Part shown: positions 18,117 through 27,530 of the stretch, piece by piece
Numbering within the stretch: position 1 is the first letter of the stretch
Layout: every line of letters starts with the position of its first letter
Made by a program: the position numbers and the translations under genes
NCBI GenBank assembly: GCA_018368345.1
Contig: JAGZEK010000001.1
Location: 62,001-126,000 of the forward strand
DNA: 64,000 nucleotides
Direction of reading: 5' to 3'
Source: Collinsella sp.
Lineage (GTDB): Bacteria > Actinomycetota > Coriobacteriia > Coriobacteriales > Coriobacteriaceae
Notes under the pieces: model-generated
The model's database searches: none
What the model saw: the letters and a program-made list of their open reading frames with translations, nothing else
Told to the model about the DNA's origin: nothing

Positions 18117-20201
18117 ATGGATACTACCGATAGCGCCTATGGCGACAAACTCATCCGTCTTGACACGTTCGACACCGCCGTGGCGGTCGACCCCAGCGCC
18201 GAGGACGACGCCAAGCGTCGGTTTATGACGCTTATTCTCCAGACGGCCCACCGCAACAACGGCAACATCGGGCACGTGCTGCGCGCGACCAACACGAGCG
18301 GCGAGGTCTTTGCCGTCAAGCTACTCAAGGACAACGCCATCCTTTCCGGCCAAGCCCCCGACCGCTCCGCCGAGCAAGCGGCCGCTCACCTGGCCAACAC
18401 CGCCGCGCTGTTCGAGGAGTATCGTCATCTGTGTACCGTCTCGCACCTGCGCGGATTTCCGCGCGTCTATGGCTACGGATCGTGCGAGGATGACCCACTC
18501 ATCCTCATGGAGTGGGTCGAGGGCACCTCGCTCAAGCAGGCGCTGCCCTTGCTTCCGCACGACGCCTCGGGCGGGCTGACCACCCAGATGGTCGCCGCCG
18601 TCGGAAACGCCGTGCTACGCGCGCTCTTGATGACCCAAGGCCTCGTGAATCCGGTCGTCCATCGCGACCTGTCGCCTGCCAATATCATGTTCCGCACCAC
18701 CAGCCGAACGCTCGAGCAGCAGATTGCCGATTGCTCCTTTGACCCCTGCCTCATCGACATGGGCTCCGCCACTATGGCCCTCGGCGACGACACGATCACC
18801 CAGCGCGCCGACATCTGGCGCTTTGCCACGCCCGCATATGCCGCGCCCGAGATGCTCACACAGGATATCGAAGGCATCGCGGCCCTTCGCCGCTCGCCCG
18901 CCATCGACGTCTATGCGCTTTCGAGCATCCTGTACCAGCTCTACAGCGGTCGCAAGCCGTTCGACGTCGAGTCGACGGGTGCCGCGGCGACCGGCTCGTT
19001 CTACCTCATAAAGACCAAGACCAAACCGGCACCGCTCGAGCCGCGCTGCGAGGGCGACAAGGCGCTTGTCCAGATCATCATGAAAGGCATTTCGGTCGAA
19101 CAGGGCGATCGCCCTACCGAGCAGCAGATGCTCGAGGTGCTCTCGACATACCTCCCCGCTGCAGAATCTGAGGACCGCGAGGGTGCAGGAGACGAGGCCG
19201 CAATTGATATCGATTCTGGCACGCACCTTAAGGTCGACGTCGCCGGCGAGCGCGCGCGAGAGATCTTGGAGCAGGCCCGGCACGACGCCATGACCCGCCG
19301 TCGCTTTATTATCGGCGGCGTCGTTGCGGTCGTTGCGGGGCTCGGCGTCGTTGGCGCGGCAACCCATGGCTTTGGCATCCCCGACTACCTGGACGGCATC
19401 CGCGGTTCGCTTGACGACTACACTTGGGACCAGCTGCAGGAGATTTCGCTCAAGATTAAGGCCGCCGAGACCCGTAGCGAGGCACGCGAGATTGCCAAGC
19501 GCTACCACCTGCTCGACGCTGATGGGCATATCCCCTATCCGTGCACCAAGCGTGTCACGCTCACCAACGGACTGCAGGTTGGCGCGCAGCTTGTGGGCAT
19601 CCGCCACGATGAGCTTCTGGACGGGACGGGCAAGGCCGGGCTGACGTTTATGTTCGACGCGGGTATTGCCGAGCGCAACGCTGCGGCTGAACCGCCGAGC
19701 GCCGGCTGGGCAGATTGCGAGCTGCGGGGATGGCTCAACGGCGACGGCCTTAAGCTGCTACCCAACGAGTTGCGCGCGCTCATTAAAGGAGTCAAGAAGG
19801 TCTCGAACAATGTGGGCGCCGCCAACAGTGCATCGTGTCTGAGCGAGTTGCCCGCAACCCTTTGGCTGCCCGCCATGGTCGAGCTGTGCGGTACGCAACC
19901 GCCCGATTCGTTTGCCGAGGGCTATCACTACCTGGCAGACATCTACAACGGCGAGGGCAAGGAGTATCAGCTCTTCCGCGAGCTCAAGGTGAGCCCGTAT
20001 TCCACGAACGAGACGATGGTCCGCCAGTGGAAGGGCAAGGACACCTGTTGGTGGGAACGAACGGCGAGTCCCGACACATCGGAGAGCGAAGGCACACTCT
20101 ATATGAACCGCGTGGGGCACGACGGCGACGTCTTTACGTACGCAACGCCTGCGGAAAAGCCAAACAAGCGAACCTGCGTGATCCCCGGGTTCTGTATCTA
20201 G
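18117..20201 (+). CDS. Membrane Ser/Thr protein kinase with extracytoplasmic DUF6273-like domain
   Basis: Receptor-like kinase of 694 residues. The cytoplasmic kinase domain has the ATP lysine in FAVKLL (Lys68), the catalytic loop HRDLSPANIM (His182-Asp184), DMG in place of DFG (Asp214) and YAAPEML. A glycine-rich loop is not obvious. A single membrane helix is at about 396-418 after a basic stretch (TRRRF). The outer ~270 residues resemble DUF6273-type modules: 'GLTFMFDAGIAERNAA', 'LRGWLNGDGLKLLP', 'CWWERTAS', 'YTYATP'-like ending. It probably senses an envelope signal and phosphorylates targets read by the FHA protein upstream. AAAGG precedes the ATG. The domain name is from memory of the pattern and should be confirmed. 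Confidence 0.8.
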   Translation: MDTTDSAYGDKLIRLDTFDTAVAVDPSAEDDAKRRFMTLILQTAHRNNGNIGHVLRATNTSGEVFAVKLLKDNAILSGQAPDRSAEQAAAHLANTAALFEEYRHLCTVSHLRGFPRVYGYGSCEDDPLILMEWVEGTSLKQALPLLPHDASGGLTTQMVAAVGNAVLRALLMTQGLVNPVVHRDLSPANIMFRTTSRTLEQQIADCSFDPCLIDMGSATMALGDDTITQRADIWRFATPAYAAPEMLTQDIEGIAALRRSPAIDVYALSSILYQLYSGRKPFDVESTGAAATGSFYLIKTKTKPAPLEPRCEGDKALVQIIMKGISVEQGDRPTEQQMLEVLSTYLPAAESEDREGAGDEAAIDIDSGTHLKVDVAGERAREILEQARHDAMTRRRFIIGGVVAVVAGLGVVGAATHGFGIPDYLDGIRGSLDDYTWDQLQEISLKIKAAETRSEAREIAKRYHLLDADGHIPYPCTKRVTLTNGLQVGAQLVGIRHDELLDGTGKAGLTFMFDAGIAERNAAAEPPSAGWADCELRGWLNGDGLKLLPNELRALIKGVKKVSNNVGAANSASCLSELPATLWLPAMVELCGTQPPDSFAEGYHYLADIYNGEGKEYQLFRELKVSPYSTNETMVRQWKGKDTCWWERTASPDTSESEGTLYMNRVGHDGDVFTYATPAEKPNKRTCVIPGFCI

Positions 20202-20243
20202 GCGGCGGGCGTCTTGCCGTGACGAGACCCCTCCCCGGCAATT

Positions 20244-20381
20244 GTCTCAATCTGTAACACTAGCTCGGCAGATACAGGTCTAGATGTTACAGAACGAGAC
20301 AAACCTCAACCCCGCGAGACAACATCTCAATCTGTAACAGTAAGGGGTTAAAAAACCTCTCTAGATGTTACAGAACGAGAC
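20244..20381. repeat. 57-bp palindrome cluster B (2 units)
   Basis: Units at 20244-20300 and 20324-20381 (the second is 58 bp); starts are 80 bp apart. Both right arms read TGTTACAGAACGAGAC, a variant of the consensus. It lies between the kinase stop and the surface-protein gene in a 320-bp gap with no other gene. Confidence 0.95.
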
Positions 20382-20522
20382 ATTAGCTTGCCGAGAACTT
20401 CGCCTCGTAAATGTGATTCAAGTGTGTCGATATTTCCTTGCCAATGTTGCGCAACAGGAACCCTTTCGGCGGTCGTAACGTACGAATTGTCATAGGTACC
20501 CCTTCAACGATTGGGAGAAGAA

Positions 20523-23500
20523 ATGGCAAAGTACGCACCTAAACACTTGGAAGTCTCGGGCGGCGCCGAGCCTCGCCCCACATTCTCGGGCCACAAGGCA
20601 ACACGACTCGCCGTCACCGCGGCAACCACCATCGCTATGACTGGCTCGACGCTGCTCGCGCCGTTCTCGGCATTTGCCAACGATGCGAGTGATACCACGG
20701 CACAGGACGCGATCATGTCGCCGCTTGCTGTCCACGCCGGCGAGGCGGCAAGCTCCGCAGTAAAGGCAAACGCCCAGAAGATTGCCGACCTGCAGGCTGC
20801 GATCGATGCCGCAAAGGCTGCCGAGGCAGACGCCAAATCCGACTACGACACGGTGGCTGCCCCCTATACCGAAAAGCAGGCGGCCCGCGACAACGCACAA
20901 AGCACCTATGACGCCTCCGTCTCCGATAATTCGCAGGCAGAGGCCGCCGCGCGCGCCGAATATGCTCGCCAGCTCGATGAAAGCGTCAAGGCGGCCGACA
21001 GCGCCAGTGCCACGCTGAAGGATGCCCAAGGAAAGCTCGATGCAGCCAAGACCGACGCCGAGGACAAGTCGAAGGTCCTTGATGCCGCAAAGCAGACGGC
21101 AGCCGATGCGCAGGCCAAGCTCGAGGCAGCCCAGAAGGCAGCCGCCAACGCAACGCCAGAGGAAATCAAGGTCGCCGAGCAGGCTGCCGCAGATGCGCAG
21201 GCCGCTCTGGACCAAGCAAAGGCTGCGAAGGCCACTGCCGATTCCGCGCTCGCCGATGCCCAGCAGGCTCAGAGCGCCGCGCAGAGCGCTTACGACAAAG
21301 CGGCAGGCACGCTGGCTTCCGCTCAGCAGGAAAAGACCGCCGCGGACGGTAAGGTAGTCGCGGCACAGACAGCGTATGACAGTGCACAAGCCGATTTGGC
21401 GGCCGCAAAGGCAGGCGCCGAGGGCCCGGAGTATGACGCCGCCCAGGCAAAGGTCAATGCCGCCCAAAGCGCACTCGACCAGGCGAAGCAGCAGCAGGCG
21501 GCTGCCGAAGCAGGCCTTTCTCAGGCAAATAGCGACGTTGCATCCAAGCAGGACGCCCTCACCGGTGCCGAAAGCGAGCTCGAAGCCAAGAAGCAGACAG
21601 TCGCAGCAGCCGAAAATGATGTAACGGCAGCCCAGACGAAAGCCGATGCGGCGCAATCGGAGTTGACCTCGGCAAAGCAGGCACATGCTACCGAATTGGA
21701 GAAAGCAAAGGCCGCTCAGAAACAAGTCGACCAGGCAAAAGCCGAGAAGGAGCAGGCAGACAAGGCGCTCGATACTGCCAAGGCAAACCAGGCGGCCGCC
21801 GATCAAGCCGTTATCGATGCACAGAAAGCATACGATACGTGCAAGGCGGCAACCGATAAGGCAACGACGGCGGAGGCGCAGAGTGTCATCGGCTTCTACC
21901 AGTCCATCGGTGCCAACGACGCTGCAAACATCATCTATAGGCAGAGCGATAAAAACCCGACGACCATTGGCGATAAAAAAGACGGCACGTCACTCGACAA
22001 CGCCAAGCTATCGTTTGACAAGCTGCGCGAGATTAATGAATATCGCAAAAGCGTCGGTCTTAGCGAGCTTAAGGTGACGGCAGAGCAAATGGCAATCGCT
22101 CAGTCTGATTCCAATTACTCCGACGCAACGAAGGGGCACTCAGACTATGCCGGATTTGAAAATGCCGCTTGGAACTTCAGCACGAAAGAAAACATCGCGC
22201 ACCAATGGGTTGATGGCGAAAAGAAAATATTTGACGATGCTGCAGCGAAAGCCGGCCTTGGCAACGTTGCCCCCAAAGATGCTTGGAAGACTTTCTGGAG
22301 TCACGGTACCGAATTCGGAGCCCAAGGCGTGGGTTTTGGCACCGTCGGCCATTATTTGAATATCGTACAACCTAACGCCAAAACCATGGGATACGGCATC
22401 AACTCGCGCGGAACCCTTTGGCCGTATGTGTTCGTCTTGGAGATCGACAACAATTACGGTTCGTACGAGAAAGAATACTCGATCGATGAACTCGAGAATC
22501 TCTTTGATCAGTATCAGCTGAGCCTCTCCAAAGCCAGCGAAAAGCTCGCCGCCGCAAAGACGGACCTTGAACAAAAGCGCAGCACAGCGGCATCGAAAGC
22601 CAATGCCGTAAAGGTAGCTGAGACCCTCGTCGCTCAAAAGCAGGAAGGCGTTGATACCGCGAACAGCAACCTTGCCGCCAAGAACGACAGCGTAGCAAGT
22701 GCCGCCGCCGCTGTTGCCCTAGCAGAGCAGAATCTCGCCAAGGCAAACGGAAAAGTTACCGAAGCCGAAGACCAGGTCAAAGCCGCCCAAAGTAACGTGG
22801 CGACCGCAGAGCAGGTCGTCAACCAGAAGCGCGCCGAGCTTAAGGCATCGCAAGAGCAAGCCGCTCAGAGTCAGAAGAAGGTTGATGACGCCAAAGCAGA
22901 GACTCTCGTAAAGCAGCAGGCTCTGCAAGATGCAAAGAAGGAACTTGCCAAGTATTCTGCCGATGTTGCTGCGGCTCAGGAAAAGGCTGACAAGGCCCAT
23001 CAAACGCTTGATGAAGCCACGGCAGCCCAGACGTCTGCCCAGAGTGCTCTCGAAAAGGCGGAGCGCGACGCGGCTGCCAAGAAGCAGGCCCTCGACACCG
23101 CGAAGGACAACGCCGAGGCCAAGGCGGCGACCGCGGAGCACGCTGCGAGCGATCTGACCACGACGAAAAACGACTTTGCTTCAAAGAAGGCCCATGCCGA
23201 CGCCCTGAGCAACGCGGCCAACAATCTTACCGCGGCCAAGGCGGCCAAGAAGGACGCCGACGCAGCAGTGACTGAGGCCGGAGTCGCCCTTGGTGCGGCA
23301 AATGATGCCATCGCGAACGCCGAACAGGCGGTCGAGAATTCTCAGGCTGCATCGGACGTTGCTGCCTCCGCCCTTGGAAAGCTCAAGTCCATCAACGTCG
23401 AAAACGGTATTGCTACTGGCTCTGACGCAAACGCGAACGATACGCTCAATGCCCTCTTTGCCAAGTGCGTCGCCGCCAAGCAGGCAGAACATAACGCAAA

Positions 23501-23858
23501 GGTCGCACTTGATACCGCTCAGGCAGACCTTGATGCTGCGACGCCCGCCTACACCGCGGCTCTCAACAGCTACAACGAGGCGAAGGCAAAACGCGTAGCC
23601 GCCGAGCAAGCCCTGAAGGACGAGATCGCCCACCAGGAGCAAGAGGCGGCGAAGGCCGAGCAGGCCAAGATCACGCAGGCTGCCGCTAAGCCGGTTGCTG
23701 GAAAGCCGTCTGCCGGCAACGCCAAGACGGCCGCCAACTCGGCACTTCCCGCCACAGGCGACAATGCTGCGCTCGCCGGTGAGACGTTTGTCATCGGAGG
23801 TGTCGTGCTCGTAGCCGCCGGTGTCTTCCTAACCGACAAGAAACGTCGTCAGGAGTAA
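20523..23858 (+). CDS. LPxTG cell-wall surface protein with coiled coils and SEC10/PgrA-like CAP domain
   Basis: Secreted, sortase-anchored protein of 1,111 residues. A long signal peptide ends near 'APFSAFA' (about residue 52). Residues ~75-450 and ~650-1020 are heptad-like, rich in Ala, Lys, Gln, Asp and Glu, and form long coiled coils. Between them (~465-640) is a globular module with 'LREINEYRKSVGLSELKVT', 'HSDYAGFENAAWNF', 'ENIAHQW' and 'SRGTLWPYVFVLEID', resembling the CAP/SCP-type domain of enterococcal SEC10/PgrA surface-exclusion proteins. It ends with LPATG at about 1075, a hydrophobic helix and KKRRQE. It is likely to be an extended adhesin or aggregation/interaction factor. GGGAG lies five bases before the ATG. 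Confidence 0.88.
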   Translation: MAKYAPKHLEVSGGAEPRPTFSGHKATRLAVTAATTIAMTGSTLLAPFSAFANDASDTTAQDAIMSPLAVHAGEAASSAVKANAQKIADLQAAIDAAKAAEADAKSDYDTVAAPYTEKQAARDNAQSTYDASVSDNSQAEAAARAEYARQLDESVKAADSASATLKDAQGKLDAAKTDAEDKSKVLDAAKQTAADAQAKLEAAQKAAANATPEEIKVAEQAAADAQAALDQAKAAKATADSALADAQQAQSAAQSAYDKAAGTLASAQQEKTAADGKVVAAQTAYDSAQADLAAAKAGAEGPEYDAAQAKVNAAQSALDQAKQQQAAAEAGLSQANSDVASKQDALTGAESELEAKKQTVAAAENDVTAAQTKADAAQSELTSAKQAHATELEKAKAAQKQVDQAKAEKEQADKALDTAKANQAAADQAVIDAQKAYDTCKAATDKATTAEAQSVIGFYQSIGANDAANIIYRQSDKNPTTIGDKKDGTSLDNAKLSFDKLREINEYRKSVGLSELKVTAEQMAIAQSDSNYSDATKGHSDYAGFENAAWNFSTKENIAHQWVDGEKKIFDDAAAKAGLGNVAPKDAWKTFWSHGTEFGAQGVGFGTVGHYLNIVQPNAKTMGYGINSRGTLWPYVFVLEIDNNYGSYEKEYSIDELENLFDQYQLSLSKASEKLAAAKTDLEQKRSTAASKANAVKVAETLVAQKQEGVDTANSNLAAKNDSVASAAAAVALAEQNLAKANGKVTEAEDQVKAAQSNVATAEQVVNQKRAELKASQEQAAQSQKKVDDAKAETLVKQQALQDAKKELAKYSADVAAAQEKADKAHQTLDEATAAQTSAQSALEKAERDAAAKKQALDTAKDNAEAKAATAEHAASDLTTTKNDFASKKAHADALSNAANNLTAAKAAKKDADAAVTEAGVALGAANDAIANAEQAVENSQAASDVAASALGKLKSINVENGIATGSDANANDTLNALFAKCVAAKQAEHNAKVALDTAQADLDAATPAYTAALNSYNEAKAKRVAAEQALKDEIAHQEQEAAKAEQAKITQAAAKPVAGKPSAGNAKTAANSALPATGDNAALAGETFVIGGVVLVAAGVFLTDKKRRQE

Positions 23859-23917
23859 GGGTTTCGGGAGGACGGCTTCTCCTCCCTCCCACCGCTTCGC
23901 AAACCCTGCCCAGCATG

Positions 23918-23954
23918 CGCCGGGACGCCCATCACGCGGGCGCCCCGGCGTTTT
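23918..23954 (+). terminator. Terminator of the surface-protein gene
   Basis: A 13-bp stem with one mismatch (CGCCGGGACGCCC / GGGCGCCCCGGCG), a 7-base loop and then TTTT, about 60 bases past the stop codon. Confidence 0.85.
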
Positions 23955-23987
23955 ACGTTGTATGCCCGGGGCATCTGCTCCGAGATT

Positions 23988-24205
23988 GTCTCGATCCGTA
24001 ACATCTAGGACCCAAATATCGGTCTTACTGTTACAGATCGAGATGTTCGGGTTACCCTCGAATGGTTTGTCTCGATCTGTAACATCTAGCAGGCAAAACG
24101 GTCCCCAGATATTACAGATTGAGACGTTAAGTTGTGGCTCGACGCAATGTCTCGATCTGTAACAGTTAGAGGTCATTTTCCCTGCTAGATGTTACAGATT
24201 GAGAT
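23988..24205. repeat. 57-bp palindrome cluster C (3 units)
   Basis: Units at 23988-24044, 24069-24125 and 24149-24205; starts are 81 and 80 bp apart. A degenerate left-arm remnant (CTCATCTGTAAC) follows at 24242-24253. The cores begin TCTAG or GTTAG and end CTAGA or similar, so arm complementarity can extend to about 20 bp. Confidence 0.95.
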
Positions 24206-24279
24206 GGTTGGTTGGAACGGTCCATCGGCCAACCAACCACCCTCATCTGTAACGAAATGTCATACATTTCTTTCTGTAC

Positions 24280-24310
24280 TGGACACCCCCAGGGGGTATG
24301 GGTGTATAGT
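24280..24310 (+). promoter_or_regulatory. Copper-responsive promoter with CsoR box
   Basis: A G/C-tract palindrome ACACCCCCAGGGGGTAT (24283-24299) lies between a possible -35 (TGGACA, 24280-24285) and a -10 (TATAGT, 24305-24310) with 19-bp spacing. CsoR repressors bind such C-tract/G-tract palindromes and release them on binding Cu(I). csoR is the third gene of this operon, so feedback control is expected. Confidence 0.7.
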
Positions 24311-24357
24311 ATCGGCGGGTTAACAATTCCAACACCGAACTACAGAAAGGAGAAGCC

Positions 24358-26700
24358 ATGGCTCAAGATAAGTTTGGCGTGGGCGGCATGACGTGCGCCG
24401 CGTGCCAAGCGCATGTGGATCGTGCCGTGAGCAAGCTCGACGGCGTCGAGAGCGTCGCGGTCAATCTGCTCGCCGGCTCCATGCTGGTGGACTATGACCC
24501 CGCGCAGGTCACCCCCGACGATATCTGCACCGCCGTCGACCGCGCGGGCTACTCGGCCTCACCTGTCGATGCGGGCACCGGTGCCGCCGGCTCAAGCGGC
24601 AGCACGCAAGCCAGGTCCGGCGCCGCCCATATGGAGTCGCCGACCAAAAAGTTGGAGGCCGCCGCCTCTGCCATGCGCACCCGCCTCATCGTCTCGATCG
24701 TATTCCTCATCCCACTGTTCTACATAGGCATGGGGCACATGCTCGGCTGGCCGCTGCCCGGCATCTTCACCGACCACACCCACAGCATGACGCTCGCCCT
24801 CACCGAGCTCGTTCTGCTCATCCCCATCGTCTACGTCAACGACGCATACTTTATCAACGGGTTTAAATCGCTTACGCACGGCGCGCCTACCATGGACGCC
24901 CTCATCGCCGTCGGCGCCACCGCCTCCATCGCCTGGTCGCTCTACGCCATGTTTATCATGGCCGACCAGCTAGCCGCAGGTCAGGTGCACGAGGCTATGA
25001 TGACGAGCATGGACAACCTGTATTTTGAGAGCGCAGGCACAATCCTGTCGCTCGTCACCGTGGGCAAATACCTCGAGACACGCAGCAAATCCAAAACCGG
25101 CGGCGCCATCGAGGCGCTCATTGACCTGGCGCCCAAGACCGCGACCGTCGTGGCCGAGGACGGCACCGAAATCACCGTCGATGTCGACGCCATCCTTCCC
25201 GGCCAGGTCCTGCGCGTGCGCCCTGGCGAGTCCATCCCCGTCGATGGCGTGGTGCTCGAGGGCAGCTCGGCCGTGGACGAGAGCGCGCTCACCGGCGAGT
25301 CCATCCCCGTGGAGAAGACCGCCGGCGACACTGTCAATGCGGCCACGGTCAACCGCACGGGCTCGTTTACCTTCCGCGCCACGCGTGTGGGCGCCGACAC
25401 GTCGCTCGCCAAGATTATCCAGCTCGTCGAGGACGCCAACGCCACCAAGGCGCCCATCGCCCGCATGGCCGATAAGGTCGCCGGCGTGTTCGTACCCGTC
25501 GTGTTTGCGATCTCGGCCGTGACTTTTGTGGCGTGGATGGTACTGACCGGCAGCGTCAACGAAGCGCTCACCTCCGCCGTGGCCGTGCTGGTGATCAGTT
25601 GTCCATGCGCGTTGGGCCTGGCCACGCCGGTCGCCATTATGGTCGGCACCGGCAAGGGCGCCGAGATGGGCATTCTGTTTAAGAGCGCCGAGGCGCTGGA
25701 GAATCTGCGCAACGTGGGCACCGTGGTGCTCGACAAGACGGGCACCGTTACCCGCGGCAAGCCGGCCGTAACCGACATTGTGGTTGCCGAACGCGTCGAC
25801 GGCGCGCCCGTCATGAGCGAGAAAGCGCTGCTCAAGCTGGCCGCCGCACTGGAGCGCCAGAGCGAGCATCCGCTGGCAGAGGCGATTATGGCCGAGTGCG
25901 AGACACGTGGAATCGTCGCGCGCATGGTCGAGGACTTTGCCGCCGTGCCCGGCCGTGGCGTCACGGCGCGCGAAGGTCAAAACGCCATTGCCGCCGGCAA
26001 CGTGCAGCTGATGAACGAGCTGGGAGTCACCGTGCCCGAGGGGCTCGCCGAGCAATTTGCCGACGAGGGCAAGACGCCGCTGTTCTTTGCCAAGAACGGT
26101 GAGCTTGCCGGTACCATTGCCGTGGCCGATGAGGTTAAGGAGACGAGTGCCAGAGCCATTGCCGCGCTGCGCTCGCTCGGCGTCGACGTGCGCATGCTCA
26201 CCGGCGATAACCGCGTGACGGCCGAGGCCATCGCCCGCCGCGTGGGGCTCACCAGCGAGCAGGTCATCGCCGACGTTCTACCCGCCGACAAGGAGCGCCA
26301 CGTGCGCGAACTGCAGGACGCGGGCGGCAAGGTCGCCATGGTGGGCGACGGTATCAACGACTCCCCCGCCCTGGCGCGCGCCGACGTGGGCCTTGCCATC
26401 GGTACCGGCGCCGACATCGCCAAGGAGGGTGCCGACGTGGTGCTCATGCGCAGCGATCTTATGGATGTCGCCCGCGCTATTGAGCTGTCGCGCGCCACGA
26501 TCCGCAACATCAAGCAGGACCTGTTCTGGGCGCTGTTCTACAACGGCATCGGCATTCCGCTGGCCGCGGGCGTGTTCTTCCCCCTCACCGGTTGGCAACT
26601 CTCGCCGATGTTTGGCGCCGCGGCCATGAGCCTGTCGAGCGTCTGCGTCGTAAGCAACGCTTTGCGTCTGCGAACCTTTAAGCCCAAAACGGCGCGCTGA
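24358..26700 (+). CDS. copA: Copper-exporting P1B-type ATPase
   Basis: Cu(I)-translocating membrane ATPase, 780 residues. One N-terminal heavy-metal-associated domain has GMTCAAC (Cys13, Cys16). Eight membrane helices are expected; the sixth carries the CPC metal site (Cys415, Cys417). The phosphorylation motif DKTGT has Asp459. TGDN and GDGINDSPAL follow in the hinge region, and the last helices contain the YNGIG-type and MSLSSVCVVSNALRL segments that mark the Cu(I) subgroup. It pumps Cu(I) out of the cytosol. It heads the copA-copZ-csoR group behind a CsoR-type operator, and AAAGGAG precedes the ATG. Confidence 0.95.
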   Translation: MAQDKFGVGGMTCAACQAHVDRAVSKLDGVESVAVNLLAGSMLVDYDPAQVTPDDICTAVDRAGYSASPVDAGTGAAGSSGSTQARSGAAHMESPTKKLEAAASAMRTRLIVSIVFLIPLFYIGMGHMLGWPLPGIFTDHTHSMTLALTELVLLIPIVYVNDAYFINGFKSLTHGAPTMDALIAVGATASIAWSLYAMFIMADQLAAGQVHEAMMTSMDNLYFESAGTILSLVTVGKYLETRSKSKTGGAIEALIDLAPKTATVVAEDGTEITVDVDAILPGQVLRVRPGESIPVDGVVLEGSSAVDESALTGESIPVEKTAGDTVNAATVNRTGSFTFRATRVGADTSLAKIIQLVEDANATKAPIARMADKVAGVFVPVVFAISAVTFVAWMVLTGSVNEALTSAVAVLVISCPCALGLATPVAIMVGTGKGAEMGILFKSAEALENLRNVGTVVLDKTGTVTRGKPAVTDIVVAERVDGAPVMSEKALLKLAAALERQSEHPLAEAIMAECETRGIVARMVEDFAAVPGRGVTAREGQNAIAAGNVQLMNELGVTVPEGLAEQFADEGKTPLFFAKNGELAGTIAVADEVKETSARAIAALRSLGVDVRMLTGDNRVTAEAIARRVGLTSEQVIADVLPADKERHVRELQDAGGKVAMVGDGINDSPALARADVGLAIGTGADIAKEGADVVLMRSDLMDVARAIELSRATIRNIKQDLFWALFYNGIGIPLAAGVFFPLTGWQLSPMFGAAAMSLSSVCVVSNALRLRTFKPKTAR

Positions 26701-26851
26701 GGCACCCGACCTTGCCCCTCAAACCGTCGCTCGCGTGCCCAAGTACACTTCGCTCCTCTTTCGGGGCAATCTCGGGCACCTCAACGTACCTTTAAGATGG
26801 CTCTGTTCACGACTAAACTGTCAGATAATCTCAATCGATAAGGAGACAACC

Positions 26852-27073
26852 ATGAATTACACGATCAAGACTTCGGGCCTCATGTGCGGCCATTGCGACG
26901 CTACTGTCGAGACCGCGCTGCTCAACGTGGCCGGCGTGACCGACGCCGACGCCGATCACGAGACCCAGACCGTCCAGGTGGAGTGCGCCGACACCGTGAC
27001 CGCCGAGCAGCTCGCAGCCGCTGTCGAAGCCGCGGGCGAGAAGTTCCATGCCCTGTCCGTAACCGCCGCGTAA
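26852..27073 (+). CDS. copZ: Copper chaperone CopZ
   Basis: Small heavy-metal-associated protein, 73 residues, that carries Cu(I) to CopA. The fold pattern βαββαβ is readable and the metal loop is GLMCGHC (Cys12, Cys15), a variant of GMTCxxC in which Leu replaces the first Met. The last 20 residues (LAAAVEAAGEKFHALSV) form the usual final helix and strand. AAGGAG lies seven bases upstream of the ATG. It follows copA by 150 bp and precedes csoR by about 40 bp, so co-transcription is likely, though a separate weak promoter in the gap cannot be excluded. Confidence 0.9.
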   Translation: MNYTIKTSGLMCGHCDATVETALLNVAGVTDADADHETQTVQVECADTVTAEQLAAAVEAAGEKFHALSVTAA

Positions 27074-27111
27074 CGACCCACGCGCACCCCGACCAGAAAC
27101 GAGGACCCGCC

Positions 27112-27384
27112 ATGATGGCAGACCATAAATCGGTGACTCGCATGCTCAAGACGGCACGCGGTCAGATCGACGGCATCCTGCGGATGGTCGAGGAGGACCG
27201 CTACTGCGTCGATATTTCCACGCAGCTCATGGCCACACAGGCGCTCCTCGCGCGCATTAACGCCGACGTGCTCAAGGCGCATATCGAGGGCTGCGTGACT
27301 TCGGCAATCGAATCGGGCGACGAAGACCTCAAAGCCGCCAAGCTCGCCGAGATCGAACGCGTCGTCGACAAGCTCTCCAAGTAA
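27112..27384 (+). CDS. csoR: Copper-sensing repressor CsoR
   Basis: Four-helix-bundle metalloregulator of 90 residues (DUF156/CsoR-RcnR family). The opening RMLKTARGQIDGILRMVEED is the characteristic first helix. The Cu(I) ligand set is present as Cys32 (DRYCVD), His57 and Cys61 (KAHIEGC), the W-X-Y-Z pattern of copper-type CsoR. It represses the operon by binding the palindrome at 24283-24299 and is released by Cu(I). The start at 27112 (MMADHK) has GAGG seven bases upstream; a longer in-frame reading from 26884 is the wrong frame of copZ and is rejected. Confidence 0.92.
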   Translation: MMADHKSVTRMLKTARGQIDGILRMVEEDRYCVDISTQLMATQALLARINADVLKAHIEGCVTSAIESGDEDLKAAKLAEIERVVDKLSK

Positions 27385-27394
27385 TTGGGGCATT

Positions 27395-27475
27395 GGGGAC
27401 AGACTTCTTTGCACCATCTTGGTGTATCGGGGATAGGTACGTTTGCACCACCTTGGTGCAGATTGACCTGTCCCC
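27395..27475. repeat. GGGAC-family inverted repeat after csoR
   Basis: GGGGACAG (27395-27402) and CTGTCCCC (27468-27475) close a region containing two related pieces, TTTGCACCATCTTGGTG and, farther on, TTTGCACCACCTTGGTG. A similar block (GACAGGTTCGTTTGCACCA) occurs at 62393-62411. It may double as the transcript end of the copper operon. Confidence 0.6.
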
Positions 27476-27530
27476 CTTGCTCTAAATCGGGTATAAAGGC
27501 GTGCAGCATATCGAACGAAAGGCAATTTGC

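Noticed and set aside
26884..27111. N-terminal extension of csoR into copZ
   Set aside because: The upstream part is an alternative frame of copZ; CsoR proteins start at the helix beginning near 27112, where a ribosome site is present.
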